The notes: generated from the sequence alone by a model not told the origin. Positions 1-8,723 are shown, counted from the first letter of the stretch. The stretch is DNA of 64,000 nucleotides from Streptomyces abyssomicinicus (GCF_008974245.1 NZ_BBZI01000011.1:259570-323569); one strand, 5' to 3'. Translations and numbers: made by a program.

Positions 1-455
1 CCGGTGATGCGTGACGGCAGGGGGATCCGGCGCAGCACCGAGAAGACCGCCGCCGCGTCGGTGGAGGAGACCACCGCGCCCACGATCAGCGCCTGCCGCC
101 ACTCCAGCCCGGCCAGGTAGTGCGCGCCGGCGGCGGTCACCGCGACGCTCACCGCGACACCGGCCGAGGCCAGCACGGAGGCGGACGGCAGCACCGGCTT
201 GATCTGGCTCCACTTGGTGCCGAGTCCGCCCTCGGCGAGGATCACGACCAGGGCGGCGTAGCCGATGACCTGGGTCAGCGCGGCGTTGTCGAACTCGATG
301 CCCGCGATCCCGTCGGAGCCCAGCGCGATGCCGATCCCGAGATAGATCAGGAGGCTGGGCAGTCCGCTGCGCGAGGACACCCGCACGGCGGCCACCGCCA
401 CCAGGAGGACGAGCGAGGCGCCGAGCAGAAGCTGGTTGAGGTGGTCGACAGTCAG
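1..455 (-). CDS. Potassium/proton antiporter, N-terminal part (runs off the left edge)
   Basis: Only the first ~151 codons are present. They encode hydrophobic segments typical of the monovalent cation:proton antiporter CPA1/CPA2 fold (NhaP2/CvrA-type). The first segment follows TVDHLNQLLL, and further on come SGLPSLLIYLGIGIALG and AEGGLGTKW. Such proteins exchange K+ or Na+ for H+ at the cytoplasmic membrane. The reading frame has no ATG, GTG or TTG near the conserved N-terminus. A CTG at 455-453 is preceded by a purine-rich GGGAAGG six bases upstream, so CTG is the likely start. A GTG about 20 codons inside would remove most of the first helix. The upstream side on this strand carries a 14-bp tandem repeat array. 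The family call is confident; the ion preference and exact start are inferred. Confidence 0.8.
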   Translation of the reverse strand, partial: MTVDHLNQLLLGASLVLLVAVAAVRVSSRSGLPSLLIYLGIGIALGSDGIAGIEFDNAALTQVIGYAALVVILAEGGLGTKWSQIKPVLPSASVLASAGVAVSVAVTAAGAHYLAGLEWRQALIVGAVVSSTDAAAVFSVLRRIPLPSRIT

Positions 456-475
456 TGGCGGCCTTCCCTTCCTCC

Positions 476-614
476 GAAGTGCTGCGGACGAGGTGCTGCG
501 GACGAGGTGCTGCGGACAAGCTCCTGCGGACAAGCTGCTGGGAACGAGATGCTGCGGACGAAGTGCCGCGAACGGGTCCCGCGAACGCATCGCTGAGAAC
601 GAGGTGCCGCGAAC
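476..614. repeat. Degenerate 14-bp tandem repeat, ten units, before the antiporter
   Basis: Successive 14-bp units of the form GAGGTGCTGCGGAC start at 476, 490, 504, 518, 532, 546 and 560. A 13-bp unit follows at 574, then 14-bp units at 587 and 601. Units 1-3 are nearly identical, and later ones drift (GAAGTGCCGCGAAC, GCATCGCTGAGAAC). A 14-bp period cannot hold one reading frame, so this is not coding. It lies in the leader or promoter of the antiporter read leftward. The rest of the 456-891 gap holds no gene. At 655-674 there are two direct CTTGACGC copies 10 bp apart that could belong to a promoter or operator. Confidence 0.85.
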
Positions 615-891
615 GGGCGAGTCTTCGTCAAGTCTTTCGTTACCTTACCTAACTCTTGACGCTTTCTTGACGCGGTTCTTGTACTTCGGAACGCTCCGGC
701 GGTTCCGGCCGGGCGCCGCACCGGGACGAAGCGGACACCTGCTCGCCTGATGCCACGGCTTCACAGACGCCGCGTCAAGCCGCCGCGCCCCGTACGCCTA
801 TCGTTGCTCCAGCGCGACGACGGGCTACGCCGCCGCGCCAGAACTGACCACCGCCCGCCCCGCCGCTCGCGTGAGGACAGCAAGGACAGCG

Positions 892-3651
892 ATGCCCCCC
901 AACACCACCGCCTCTTCCGGTCAGCAGCCCGGCAAGTCCGGCAGGAAGAAGGGGCGCAAAGCCCGACTCCTGGTCCTCCTCGTCGTCCTGGCGCTCATAG
1001 GCGGCCTGGTCTACGGCGGGTTCTGGACGGTCAGCACCGTCCGTGCCTCGTTTCCGCAGACCAGTGGGTCGCTGACCCTCAAGGGCCTGTCCGGCCCGGT
1101 GGAGGTCCGGCGCGACGGCCAGGGCGTGCCCCACGTCTACGCCGACTCCGAGGAAGACCTGTTCATGGCGCAGGGCTTCGTCCAGGCGCAGGACCGGTTC
1201 TACGAGATGGACGTCCGCCGCCACCTGACCGCGGGCCGGCTCTCGGAGATGTTCGGCGAGAGCCAGGTCTCGACCGACGAGTTCCTGCGCACCCTCGGCT
1301 GGCGCCGGGTCGCGCAGCAGGAGTACGACAAGAAGCTGTCGGACTCGACCAAGAAGTACCTCCAGGCGTACACCAAGGGCGTCAACGCCTACCTGGACGG
1401 CAAGGAGGCCGACGAGCTCTCCCTCGAGTACGCGGCGCTGGCGCTCACCGGCGACTACGAGCCCGAGGCGTGGACCCCGGTGGACTCGGTGGCCTGGCTG
1501 AAGGCGATGGCCTGGGACCTGCGCGGCAACATGCAGGACGAGATCGACCGCTCGCTGATGACCAGCCGGCTGGACGCCGACCAGATCGCCGACCTGTACC
1601 CCGGCTACCCGTTCGCGCGGAACAAGCCGATCGTCCAGGAGGGCGCCTACTCCGAGCTCACCGGCACCTGGGACCAGAAGGCGACGGCGGCCCCGCAGGG
1701 GCAGGGCGGCACCGCCGCCGGCCTGGCGGGCGTCCCGGCCGGGGACGCGGCGGGGCTGCAGAGCCAGCTCGCCGGGCTCTACGGCGCGCTCGACGACCTG
1801 CCCACCGCGGTCGGCGTCAACGGCAACGGCATCGGCTCCAACTCCTGGGTGATCGCCGGCACGCACACGGTGAGCGGCGCCCCGCTGCTGGCCAACGACC
1901 CGCACCTGTCGCCCGCGCTGCCCTCGGTCTGGTACCAGATGGGCCTGCACTGCCGCACCGTCTCCGACACGTGCCGCTACGACGTCTCCGGCTACACCTT
2001 CTCCGGCATGCCCGGCGTGGTCATCGGCCACAACCAGACCATCGCCTGGGGCTTCACCAACTCGGGTGTGGACGTCGTCGACCTCTACCTGCAGAAGGTC
2101 ACCCCGGAGGGTTACCAGTACGACGGGAAGACGGTCCCCTTCGCCACCCGCGAGGAGACCATCAAGGTCGCCGGCGGGCAGAGCAAGAAGATCGTCGTAC
2201 GGGAGACCAACAACGGCCCGCTGCTCTCCGACCGCGACGGCGAGCTGGTCCAGGTCGGCAAGAAGGCGGGCGTCGACGCCGCGGCCCCGGACCGGGGCGA
2301 CGGCTACGGCGTCTCGCTGCGCTGGACCGCGCTCGACCCCGGCACCAGCATGGACGCCGTCTTCGCGATGAACACGGCGCAGAACTGGAAGGAGTTCCGG
2401 GCGGCCGCCGAGCTGTTCGAGGTGCCCTCCCAGAACCTCGTCTACGCCGACAAGAAGAACATCGGCTACCAGCTGCCGGGCCGCATCCCCATCCGCGCCG
2501 AGGGCCACGACGGCTCGCTGCCGGCGCCCGGCTGGGACTCCGCCTCCCGCTGGACCGGCTGGATCGACCAGGACGAGCTGCCCTACGAGTACAACCCGAA
2601 GCGCGGCTACATCGTCACCGCCAACCAGGCCGTCGTCGACGAGAAGGAGTACCCCTACCTGCTCACCGGCGACTGGTCCTACGGCGCGCGCAGCCAGCGG
2701 ATCAACGACCTGGTCAAGGCGAAGATCGACGGCGGCGGGAAGATCTCGACCGAGGACATGCGCGAGATGCAGACGGACAGCAGCAGCGAGATCGCCAAGC
2801 TGCTGGTGCCCGAGCTGCTGAAGATCGACCCCGAGGACGAGGACGTCCGCGACGCGCAGGAGCTGCTGGAGCACTGGGACCGCACCCAGACCCCGGACTC
2901 CGCGGCGGCCGCCTACTTCAACGCGGTGTGGCGCAACCTGCTGAGGCTGGCGTTCGGCAACAAGCTGCCGAAGGAGCTGAGGGTCGAGGGCCAGTGCCTG
3001 TGGGTCGAACCGGTGAACACCACCGGGCCGGCCGACGAGGCCGACAAGGTCCGCGAGTGCGGTCAGCGCAGCGCCACGCAGGCGCAGCCGGACGGCGGCG
3101 ACCGGTGGTTCGAGGTCGTGCGCAAGCTGATGGAGGAGCCGGACAGCGAGTGGTGGACCACCGGCGAGACGGCCAGCGGCCGGCCGGAGGCCACCAACCG
3201 GGACGAGCTGCTCCGGCGCGCGATGATCGACGCGCGCTGGGAGCTGACGGCGAAGCTCGGCAAGAACATGGACACCTGGAGCTGGGGCCGGCTGCACACG
3301 CTGTACCTGAAGAACCAGACCATGGGCACGGCCGGTCCGGGCTTCCTCCAGCACATGCTCAACCGCGGGCCCTGGGAGCTGGGCGGCGGCGAGTCCACGG
3401 TCAACGCGACCGGGTGGAACGCGGCCGGTGGGTACGGGGTGGTCTGGGTGCCGTCCATGCGGATGGTCGTGAACCTGGGCGACCTCGACAAGTCGAAGTG
3501 GATCAACCTCACGGGCGCCTCCGGGCACGCGTACAGCTCGCACTACGTGGACCAGACGGACGCGTGGGCGAAGGGTGAGCTGTACGAGTGGCCGTCCTCC
3601 GCGGCCGCCGTGAAGAAGGCCACGCAGGAGACGCTCACGCTGAACCCGTAG
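892..3651 (+). CDS. Penicillin acylase family protein (Ntn-hydrolase amidase)
   Basis: A 919-residue exported or membrane-anchored amidase precursor of the penicillin acylase/AHL acylase family. It starts with a basic stretch and one hydrophobic segment at about residues 24-45 (LLVLLVVLALIGGLVYGG). An alpha-chain region follows, then the self-cleavage site. Ser316, in IGSNSWVIAG, matches the new N-terminal nucleophile of the beta chain (SNxW in penicillin G acylase). The family cleaves amide bonds of acylated small molecules, and the substrate here cannot be told. ATG 892 has AAGGA five bases upstream. An in-frame GTG at 871 has no ribosome site. The stop codon is embedded in the first unit of an 18-bp repeat, and a terminator-like hairpin follows. 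Confidence 0.88.
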   Translation: MPPNTTASSGQQPGKSGRKKGRKARLLVLLVVLALIGGLVYGGFWTVSTVRASFPQTSGSLTLKGLSGPVEVRRDGQGVPHVYADSEEDLFMAQGFVQAQDRFYEMDVRRHLTAGRLSEMFGESQVSTDEFLRTLGWRRVAQQEYDKKLSDSTKKYLQAYTKGVNAYLDGKEADELSLEYAALALTGDYEPEAWTPVDSVAWLKAMAWDLRGNMQDEIDRSLMTSRLDADQIADLYPGYPFARNKPIVQEGAYSELTGTWDQKATAAPQGQGGTAAGLAGVPAGDAAGLQSQLAGLYGALDDLPTAVGVNGNGIGSNSWVIAGTHTVSGAPLLANDPHLSPALPSVWYQMGLHCRTVSDTCRYDVSGYTFSGMPGVVIGHNQTIAWGFTNSGVDVVDLYLQKVTPEGYQYDGKTVPFATREETIKVAGGQSKKIVVRETNNGPLLSDRDGELVQVGKKAGVDAAAPDRGDGYGVSLRWTALDPGTSMDAVFAMNTAQNWKEFRAAAELFEVPSQNLVYADKKNIGYQLPGRIPIRAEGHDGSLPAPGWDSASRWTGWIDQDELPYEYNPKRGYIVTANQAVVDEKEYPYLLTGDWSYGARSQRINDLVKAKIDGGGKISTEDMREMQTDSSSEIAKLLVPELLKIDPEDEDVRDAQELLEHWDRTQTPDSAAAAYFNAVWRNLLRLAFGNKLPKELRVEGQCLWVEPVNTTGPADEADKVRECGQRSATQAQPDGGDRWFEVVRKLMEEPDSEWWTTGETASGRPEATNRDELLRRAMIDARWELTAKLGKNMDTWSWGRLHTLYLKNQTMGTAGPGFLQHMLNRGPWELGGGESTVNATGWNAAGGYGVVWVPSMRMVVNLGDLDKSKWINLTGASGHAYSSHYVDQTDAWAKGELYEWPSSAAAVKKATQETLTLNP

Positions 3652-3731
3652 CGGTCCGCGAGCCCGTAGCGGTCCGCGAGCCCGTAGCGGTCCGCGAGCC
3701 CGTAACGGTCCGCGAACCGAAGCGGTCCGCG
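3651..3731. repeat. 18-bp tandem repeat overlapping the acylase stop codon
   Basis: Units GCGGTCCGCGAGCCCGTA begin at 3651, 3669 and 3687. Degenerate copies follow at 3705 and 3721. The last coding bases and the TAG of the acylase gene (ACCCGTAG) already match the repeat. The array therefore seems to have grown out of the gene end. Each unit contains the palindrome CGGTCCG/CGCG and could fold. Confidence 0.85.
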
Positions 3732-3745
3732 CACATCGCCCCCGC

Positions 3746-3781
3746 GGGGCGGGTCCCTCCTCACCAGGGGGGACCCGCCCC
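3746..3781. terminator. Bidirectional hairpin terminator between convergent genes
   Basis: A perfect 12-bp stem, GGGGCGGGTCCC at 3746-3757 against GGGACCCGCCCC at 3770-3781, with a 12-nt loop. It sits between the acylase gene (+) and the cyclo-ligase gene (-). There is no strong T-tract, as is common in high-GC actinobacteria. Confidence 0.7.
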
Positions 3782-3801
3782 GTCGCCGTTTCCGGGCGGG
3801 G

Positions 3802-4404
3802 TCAGCCGAAGGGGTGGATGCCCGAAGGGGTCGCCGCCGCGGTGACCGGGCGGTCGTGGGGCTCGGTGGGGACCGTGTCGCGCAGTTCGGCGTCGTACAG
3901 CAGGACGACCAGCGCCGGCGCCGCGCCCGCCGCGGCGAGGCGGGCGAGGACCCGGTCGTAGGACCCGCCGCCCCGCCCCAGCCGCATCCCGCGCCGGTCC
4001 ACCGCGAGCCCGGGGAGGAGGACGACGTCGGCGGCGAGGACCGCGTCGACCCCCGCCCGCGCGCCCCCCGGCTCCAGCAGCGTCATCCGCCCCGCCCCCA
4101 GCGGGACCTCCACCAGCGAGTGGGCGCCCTCGTAGACGCCCCAGTCGAGGTCGTCGTCCTCCCGCAGCACCGGCAGCAGGACCCGCACCCCCCGGGCGCG
4201 CAGCGCGTCCAGCAGCGCCCGGGTGCCCGGCTCGGACCCCACCGAGACGTACGCCGCGACGACCTTCGCGTCCGCCATCCGCGGCAGCTCCAGCGCCCGC
4301 GCGGCGAGGGCCCGTTCCGACGCCCGCCGCTCGTCGTCCGTCAACCTTCTCCTCGCCCGGAGGATCTCCGCGCGCAACGTTCGCTTGGCAAGGTCGTCAG
4401 CCAC
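3802..4404 (-). CDS. 5-formyltetrahydrofolate cyclo-ligase
   Basis: A 200-residue cytoplasmic enzyme that converts 5-formyl-THF to 5,10-methenyl-THF with ATP, returning a storage folate to one-carbon metabolism. The C-terminal family motif GRGGGSYDRVLARL and the preceding LLPGLAVDRRGMRLG are intact. The N-terminal LRAEILRARRRLTDDER is typical. GTG at 4404 is chosen because it gives the usual family length and has GGGAAG upstream. The frame stays open to 4539, but that extension has no family resemblance. It is divergent from galU. Confidence 0.9.
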   Translation of the reverse strand: MADDLAKRTLRAEILRARRRLTDDERRASERALAARALELPRMADAKVVAAYVSVGSEPGTRALLDALRARGVRVLLPVLREDDDLDWGVYEGAHSLVEVPLGAGRMTLLEPGGARAGVDAVLAADVVLLPGLAVDRRGMRLGRGGGSYDRVLARLAAAGAAPALVVLLYDAELRDTVPTEPHDRPVTAAATPSGIHPFG

Positions 4405-4526
4405 TGTTTCTTCCCACCGCTCCTCGGCCGCACGAACGGTCCGGTTTTCCGCCCGAATGCAGCCATATGACGTGGAATCGAATGGAACTACCGATTCCGT
4501 ACAACCCAATGGATATGGTTGCGAAC

Positions 4527-5429
4527 ATGATGAAGGCACATCCTCGGATCAGTAAGGCTGTCATCCCGGCGGCCGGTCTCGGCACGCGGTTCCTTCCCGC
4601 CACCAAGGCGACCCCCAAGGAGATGCTCCCGGTCGTGGACAAGCCGGCGATCCAGTACGTCGTCGAGGAGGCCGTCCAGGCCTGCCTGCGGGACGTGCTG
4701 ATGGTCACCGGCCGCAACAAGCGCCCCCTCGAGGACCACTTCGACCGCAACTACGAGCTGGAGAACGCCCTCGAGCGCAAGGGCGACAACGACCGACTGG
4801 CCCGCGTCCAGGAGCCCACCGACCTCGCCACCATCCACTACGTCCGACAGGGCGACCCCAGAGGCCTCGGACACGCCGTGCTCTGCGCCGCCCCGCACGT
4901 CGGTGACGAGCCCTTCGCCGTCCTGCTCGGCGACGACCTCATCGATCCGCGCGACCCGCTGCTCGCCCGCATGATCGACGTGCAGGCCGAATACGGCGGC
5001 AGCGTCGTCGCGCTGATGGAGGTGGACCCCGCCCAGATCCACCTCTACGGCTGTGCCGCCGTCGACGTCACCAAGGACGCCGACGTGGTCCGGGTGACCG
5101 GCCTGGTGGAGAAGCCGGAGCCCTCCGACGCGCCGTCCGCCTACGCCGTCATCGGCCGCTACGTGCTCGACCCCGGCATCTTCGAGGTGCTGCGGCACAC
5201 CCCGCCCGGGCGCGGCGGCGAGATCCAGCTGACCGACGCGCTCCAGCGCCTGGCGGCCGACGAGAACACCGCCGGCCCGGTTCACGGCGTCGTCTTCAAG
5301 GGGCGCCGCTACGACACCGGGGACCGAGGTGACTATCTGCGTGCGATTGTCCGACTGGCATGCGAACGTGAGGACCTGGGACCGGACTTCCGGTCGTGGC
5401 TCCGCCGATTCGTAGCCGAGGAGATGTAA
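4527..5429 (+). CDS. galU: UTP--glucose-1-phosphate uridylyltransferase
   Basis: This makes UDP-glucose from UTP and glucose-1-phosphate, feeding glycans and the Leloir pathway encoded later in the window. The nucleotide-binding signature AAGLGTRFLPATKATPKEM and the lysine-containing EKPEPSD segment are intact. ATG 4527 gives 300 residues, the normal length. In-frame ATGs at 4467, 4482, 4509 and 4515 would add an unconserved tail. No clear ribosome site precedes 4527, and a TATGGT hexamer at 4512-4517 would suit a leaderless transcript; this is a guess. The next gene begins six bases after the stop codon, so the two are probably co-transcribed. Confidence 0.92.
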   Translation: MMKAHPRISKAVIPAAGLGTRFLPATKATPKEMLPVVDKPAIQYVVEEAVQACLRDVLMVTGRNKRPLEDHFDRNYELENALERKGDNDRLARVQEPTDLATIHYVRQGDPRGLGHAVLCAAPHVGDEPFAVLLGDDLIDPRDPLLARMIDVQAEYGGSVVALMEVDPAQIHLYGCAAVDVTKDADVVRVTGLVEKPEPSDAPSAYAVIGRYVLDPGIFEVLRHTPPGRGGEIQLTDALQRLAADENTAGPVHGVVFKGRRYDTGDRGDYLRAIVRLACEREDLGPDFRSWLRRFVAEEM

Positions 5430-5434
5430 CGGAC

Positions 5435-6892
5435 TTGAGCACCACCGCGCCCCGCAGCACCGCGAGCCAGGAGGACCACGCGCCGGAGGACCGCGCGCAC
5501 GAGGACCGCGCGCCGGAGGACCGTCTGTGGACGGTGGAGGAGCACCTCGAGGACATCCTCTCCACCGTCCGCCCCCTCGAGCCGATCGAGCTGCAGCTGC
5601 TCGACGCCCAGGGCTGCGTCCTGGTCGAGGACGTGACGGTCCCGGTCTCCCTGCCGCCCTTCGACAACAGCTCGATGGACGGCTACGCGGTACGTGTCGC
5701 GGACGTCACCGGCGCGAGCGAGCAGTACCCCGCCGTCCTCGACGTGGTCGGGGACGTGGCGGCCGGCCAGGAGCCCGGCCTGAGGGTGGGGCCCGGGCAG
5801 GCCGCCCGCATCATGACCGGCGCGCCGCTGCCGCCCGGCGCCGAGACCGTCGTCCCCGTCGAGTGGACCGACGGGGGTCTCGGGGCCGGGCCGGCCACCG
5901 GCATGCGGGCCCGCAGCCAGGCCCCCGAGGGAGCCTCCGGACAGGTCCGCGTCTTCCGGCCCGCCGAGGCCGGCGCGCACGTCCGCCGGGCCGGCAGCGA
6001 CATGAAGGCCGGCGACCGCGCCCTCACCGCGGGGACCGTCCTCGGCCCCGCCCAGCTCTCGCTGCTCGCCTCGGTGGGCCGGGCGACCGCCCGGGTGCGG
6101 CCGCGCCCCCGGGTGGTGGTCCTCTCCACCGGCAGCGAACTCGTGCCGCCGGGGGAGCCGTTGAAGCCCGGGCAGATCCACGACTCCAACAGCTTCGCGC
6201 TCACCGCCGCCGCCCGCGACGCCGGTGCCATCGCCTACCGGGTGGGCGCCGTCGCCGACGACGCGGAGACCCTGCGCACCAGCGTCGACGACCAACTGGT
6301 CCGCGCCGACCTGCTGGTGACCAGCGGGGGCGTCAGCGTGGGCGCGTACGACGTGGTCAAGGAGGCGCTGAGCAGCCCCGCGCCGGTGGGCCCCGTCACG
6401 GGCGACGACGGCCGGGACGAGAACGGCGCCGACGGCGACGGCGGCAGCAGCAGCGGCGACGGAGAGGGGGCGGTCGCCGCCGGGGTCGATTTCCGCCGGG
6501 TCGCCATGCAGCCCGGCAAACCGCAGGGCTTCGGGCTGATCGGCCCGGACCACACGCCGGTGCTGACGCTGCCGGGCAACCCGGTCTCGTCGTTCGTCTC
6601 CTTCGAGATCTTCGTCCGCCCGGTGATCCGCGCCCTCATGGGGCTGCCCGAGGACCGGCTGCACCGGCCGCGCGCCCGCGCGGTGCTGACGGCGGACCAG
6701 GCGCTCGCCTCGCCCCCGGGCCGCCGCCAGTTCCTGCGGGGCCGGGCCGAGGACGGGCGGGTCACCCCGGTGGGCGGCCCCGGTTCCCACCTGATCGGCG
6801 CGCTGGCGCAGGCGAACGCGCTGATCGTGGTCCCCGAGGACGTCACCTCCGTGGAGCCCGGCACCGATGTCGAGGTGGTCCTGCTCGGCTGA
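5435..6892 (+). CDS. glp: Gephyrin-like molybdotransferase Glp (MoeA family)
   Basis: A 485-residue MoeA/gephyrin protein. Conserved features are LPPFDNSSMDGYAV, the STGSELVPPGEPL substrate region, TSGGVSVGAYD and the C-terminal LPGNPVSSFVSFE. MoeA inserts molybdenum into adenylated molybdopterin. In Corynebacterium a gephyrin-like paralogue, Glp, binds FtsZ together with a membrane receptor, GlpR. A GlpR/SepX homologue lies three genes downstream, so this copy is probably that protein, with or without enzyme activity. A Gly/Asp/Ser-rich insertion lies at about residues 325-350. The start is TTG 5435, with GAGGAG upstream inside the galU end. An in-frame GTG at 5396 is less likely. Confidence 0.85.
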   Translation: MSTTAPRSTASQEDHAPEDRAHEDRAPEDRLWTVEEHLEDILSTVRPLEPIELQLLDAQGCVLVEDVTVPVSLPPFDNSSMDGYAVRVADVTGASEQYPAVLDVVGDVAAGQEPGLRVGPGQAARIMTGAPLPPGAETVVPVEWTDGGLGAGPATGMRARSQAPEGASGQVRVFRPAEAGAHVRRAGSDMKAGDRALTAGTVLGPAQLSLLASVGRATARVRPRPRVVVLSTGSELVPPGEPLKPGQIHDSNSFALTAAARDAGAIAYRVGAVADDAETLRTSVDDQLVRADLLVTSGGVSVGAYDVVKEALSSPAPVGPVTGDDGRDENGADGDGGSSSGDGEGAVAAGVDFRRVAMQPGKPQGFGLIGPDHTPVLTLPGNPVSSFVSFEIFVRPVIRALMGLPEDRLHRPRARAVLTADQALASPPGRRQFLRGRAEDGRVTPVGGPGSHLIGALAQANALIVVPEDVTSVEPGTDVEVVLLG

Positions 6893-6977
6893 CGGGCGGA
6901 TCCTGGCGGTACCGTGTCGCGCATCGCCGTCCACGGAGCACGGCGTGACAGCCTGAACGACTAAGGACGCCTTCCGC

Positions 6978-7457
6978 ATGGGTACGCAGGATCGACTGAC
7001 CCACATCGACGAGGCGGGCGCCGCCCGCATGGTCGACGTCTCCGGGAAGGACGTGACCGCCCGCACCGCCAGGGCGAGCGGCCGTGTCCTGGTCCACCCG
7101 CGCGTGGTGGAACTGCTGCGTGGCGAGGGCGTGCCCAAGGGCGACGCCCTCGCCACGGCACGGATCGCCGGGATCATGGGCGCGAAGAAGACGCCCGAAC
7201 TGATCCCGCTCTGCCATCCGCTGGCCCTCTCCGGGGTGAAGCTCGACCTCGCCGTCGCCGACGACGCCGTGGAGATCACCGCCACCGTGCGGACCACGGA
7301 CCGCACCGGGGTGGAGATGGAGGCGCTCACCGCGGTGACCGTCGCCGCGCTCACCGTGGTCGACATGGTGAAGGCGGTCGACAAGGGTGCCGTCATCACC
7401 GACGTCCGGGTGGAGGAGAAGACCGGGGGCAAGTCCGGCGACTGGAGCCGGGCGTGA
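6978..7457 (+). CDS. moaC: Cyclic pyranopterin monophosphate synthase
   Basis: This 159-residue enzyme acts with MoaA to turn GTP into cyclic pyranopterin monophosphate, the first step of molybdenum cofactor synthesis. Family signatures are KGDALATARIAGIMGAKKT, LIPLCHPLALS and DRTGVEMEALTAVTVAALT. ATG 6978 has AAGGAC upstream. The GTG of mog overlaps its stop codon (GTGA), so the two are translationally coupled. No moaA, moaE or moaD is present in the window. Confidence 0.96.
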   Translation: MGTQDRLTHIDEAGAARMVDVSGKDVTARTARASGRVLVHPRVVELLRGEGVPKGDALATARIAGIMGAKKTPELIPLCHPLALSGVKLDLAVADDAVEITATVRTTDRTGVEMEALTAVTVAALTVVDMVKAVDKGAVITDVRVEEKTGGKSGDWSRA

Positions 7458-8002
7458 GCGGCGGCCGGCCCTACCGGGGGCTGGTAGTCACCGCCTCCAA
7501 CCGTGCCGCGGCCGGGGTCTACGAGGACCGCGGCGGCCCGCTGCTGGCGGCGGGACTGGAGCGGCTGGGCTTCACCGTGGACGGACCCGTGGTGGTCCCC
7601 GACGGCGACCCGGTGGAGGCCGCGCTGCGGGACGCCGTGGCGGCCGGCTACGACGTGGTCCTCACCACCGGCGGTACCGGAATCTCGCCCACCGACCGCA
7701 CCCCGGAGGCCACCCGCAAAGTCGTCGGCCACGAGGTCCCCGGCATCCCCGAGGCGATCCGCGCCCACGGACGCGGGAAGGTGCCCACCGCGGCGCTCTC
7801 CCGGGGCATCGCGGGCGTCGCCGGGTCCACGCTGATCGTCAACCTCCCCGGCTCCACCGGAGGGGTGAAGGACGGTCTCGCCGTCCTGGAGACCCTGCTG
7901 ACGCACGCCGTGGACCAGCTCCGCGGCGGCGACCACGCGACGCCGGGAGATCCGTCCGGAGGGCCGTCGTCCCCGGCGCCGTCGTCCGGGGGTGCGAGCT
8001 GA
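7454..8002 (+). CDS. mog: Molybdopterin adenylyltransferase (MoaB/Mog family)
   Basis: A 182-residue MogA/MoaB-fold protein that adenylates molybdopterin before molybdate insertion. The signatures TTGGTGISPTDRTPEAT and NLPGSTGGVKDGL are intact. The Ser/Pro/Gly-rich tail after about residue 160 is outside the fold. It overlaps moaC by four bases at the 5' end. Its own TGA overlaps the probable CTG start of the acetyltransferase, making a chain of coupled genes. Confidence 0.93.
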   Translation: MSGGRPYRGLVVTASNRAAAGVYEDRGGPLLAAGLERLGFTVDGPVVVPDGDPVEAALRDAVAAGYDVVLTTGGTGISPTDRTPEATRKVVGHEVPGIPEAIRAHGRGKVPTAALSRGIAGVAGSTLIVNLPGSTGGVKDGLAVLETLLTHAVDQLRGGDHATPGDPSGGPSSPAPSSGGAS

Positions 8003-8619
8003 ACGGCCTGATCTGGCCGGTGGAACTGGCGCACGGGGACGTCCGGCTGCGGCCGATGCGGATGCGCGACCAGGCGGCCTGGCGCGAGGTGAACCGGCGC
8101 AACCGCGACTGGCTGCGCCGGTGGGAGGCCACCATCCCGCCCCCGCTGCCGGGCGGCCCCGTCACCCACCGGCCCACCTACCGCCAGATGGTCCGTCACC
8201 TGCGGTCCGAGGCGCGGGCCGGGCGGATGATGCCCTGGGTCGTCGAGTACCGGGGGCGGCTGGCCGGGCAGATCACGGTCGGCAGCATCACCTGGGGCTC
8301 CATGTGCTCCGGCAACATCGGTTACTGGGTGGACGAGGCGGTGGCCGGCCGCGGGGTGATGCCGACGGCGGTCGCGCTCGCCGTGGAGCACAGCTTCCGG
8401 GCCGTGGGACTTCACCGCCTGGAGGTCTGCATTCGCCCGGAGAACGGGCCGAGCCGGCGCGTGGTGGAGAAACTCGGATTCCGCGAGGAAGGGATGCGGC
8501 CCCGCTATCTCCACATCGACGGCGACTGGCGCGACCACCTGGTCTACGCGCTGACCGCGGAAGAGGTCCCGGAAGGGATGATGACCCGTCTGTCCAGGCT
8601 GAGCGGCCGGAGGTCGTGA
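7999..8619 (+). CDS. GNAT family N-acetyltransferase (RimJ-like)
   Basis: A 206-residue acetyltransferase with the GNAT core: GQITVGSITWGS, IGYWVDEAVAGRGVMPTAVAL (acetyl-CoA loop), LEVCIRPENGPSRRVVEKLGF. RimJ-like enzymes acetylate protein N-termini or small amines; the substrate is unknown. The frame has no ATG, GTG or TTG before the conserved MNGLIWPVELAHG-like start. CTG 7999 overlaps the mog stop as CTGA and has GGGGGTG upstream. GTG 8020 is the alternative but cuts the first strand. It belongs to the glp-moaC-mog run and precedes glpR/sepX by about 200 bases. Confidence 0.85.
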   Translation: MNGLIWPVELAHGDVRLRPMRMRDQAAWREVNRRNRDWLRRWEATIPPPLPGGPVTHRPTYRQMVRHLRSEARAGRMMPWVVEYRGRLAGQITVGSITWGSMCSGNIGYWVDEAVAGRGVMPTAVALAVEHSFRAVGLHRLEVCIRPENGPSRRVVEKLGFREEGMRPRYLHIDGDWRDHLVYALTAEEVPEGMMTRLSRLSGRRS

Positions 8620-8723
8620 GCACGCCGCCCGAGGTGACGCTTTCCCCAGTAATTGAATAAGTGTTCGAATTCCCTGTCCGTGCTGATCACGTTTGGGTGC
8701 AGGAATTCACGCTTCCGGCGGGC

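Noticed and set aside
476..614. CRISPR-like reading of the 14-bp arrays
   Set aside because: Units are contiguous without spacers, far shorter than CRISPR repeats, and no cas gene is present.
635..653. Iron (DmdR/IdeR) box before the antiporter, TTAGGTAAGGTAACG on the minus strand
   Set aside because: Only the first half matches the consensus, and the gene has no iron link.
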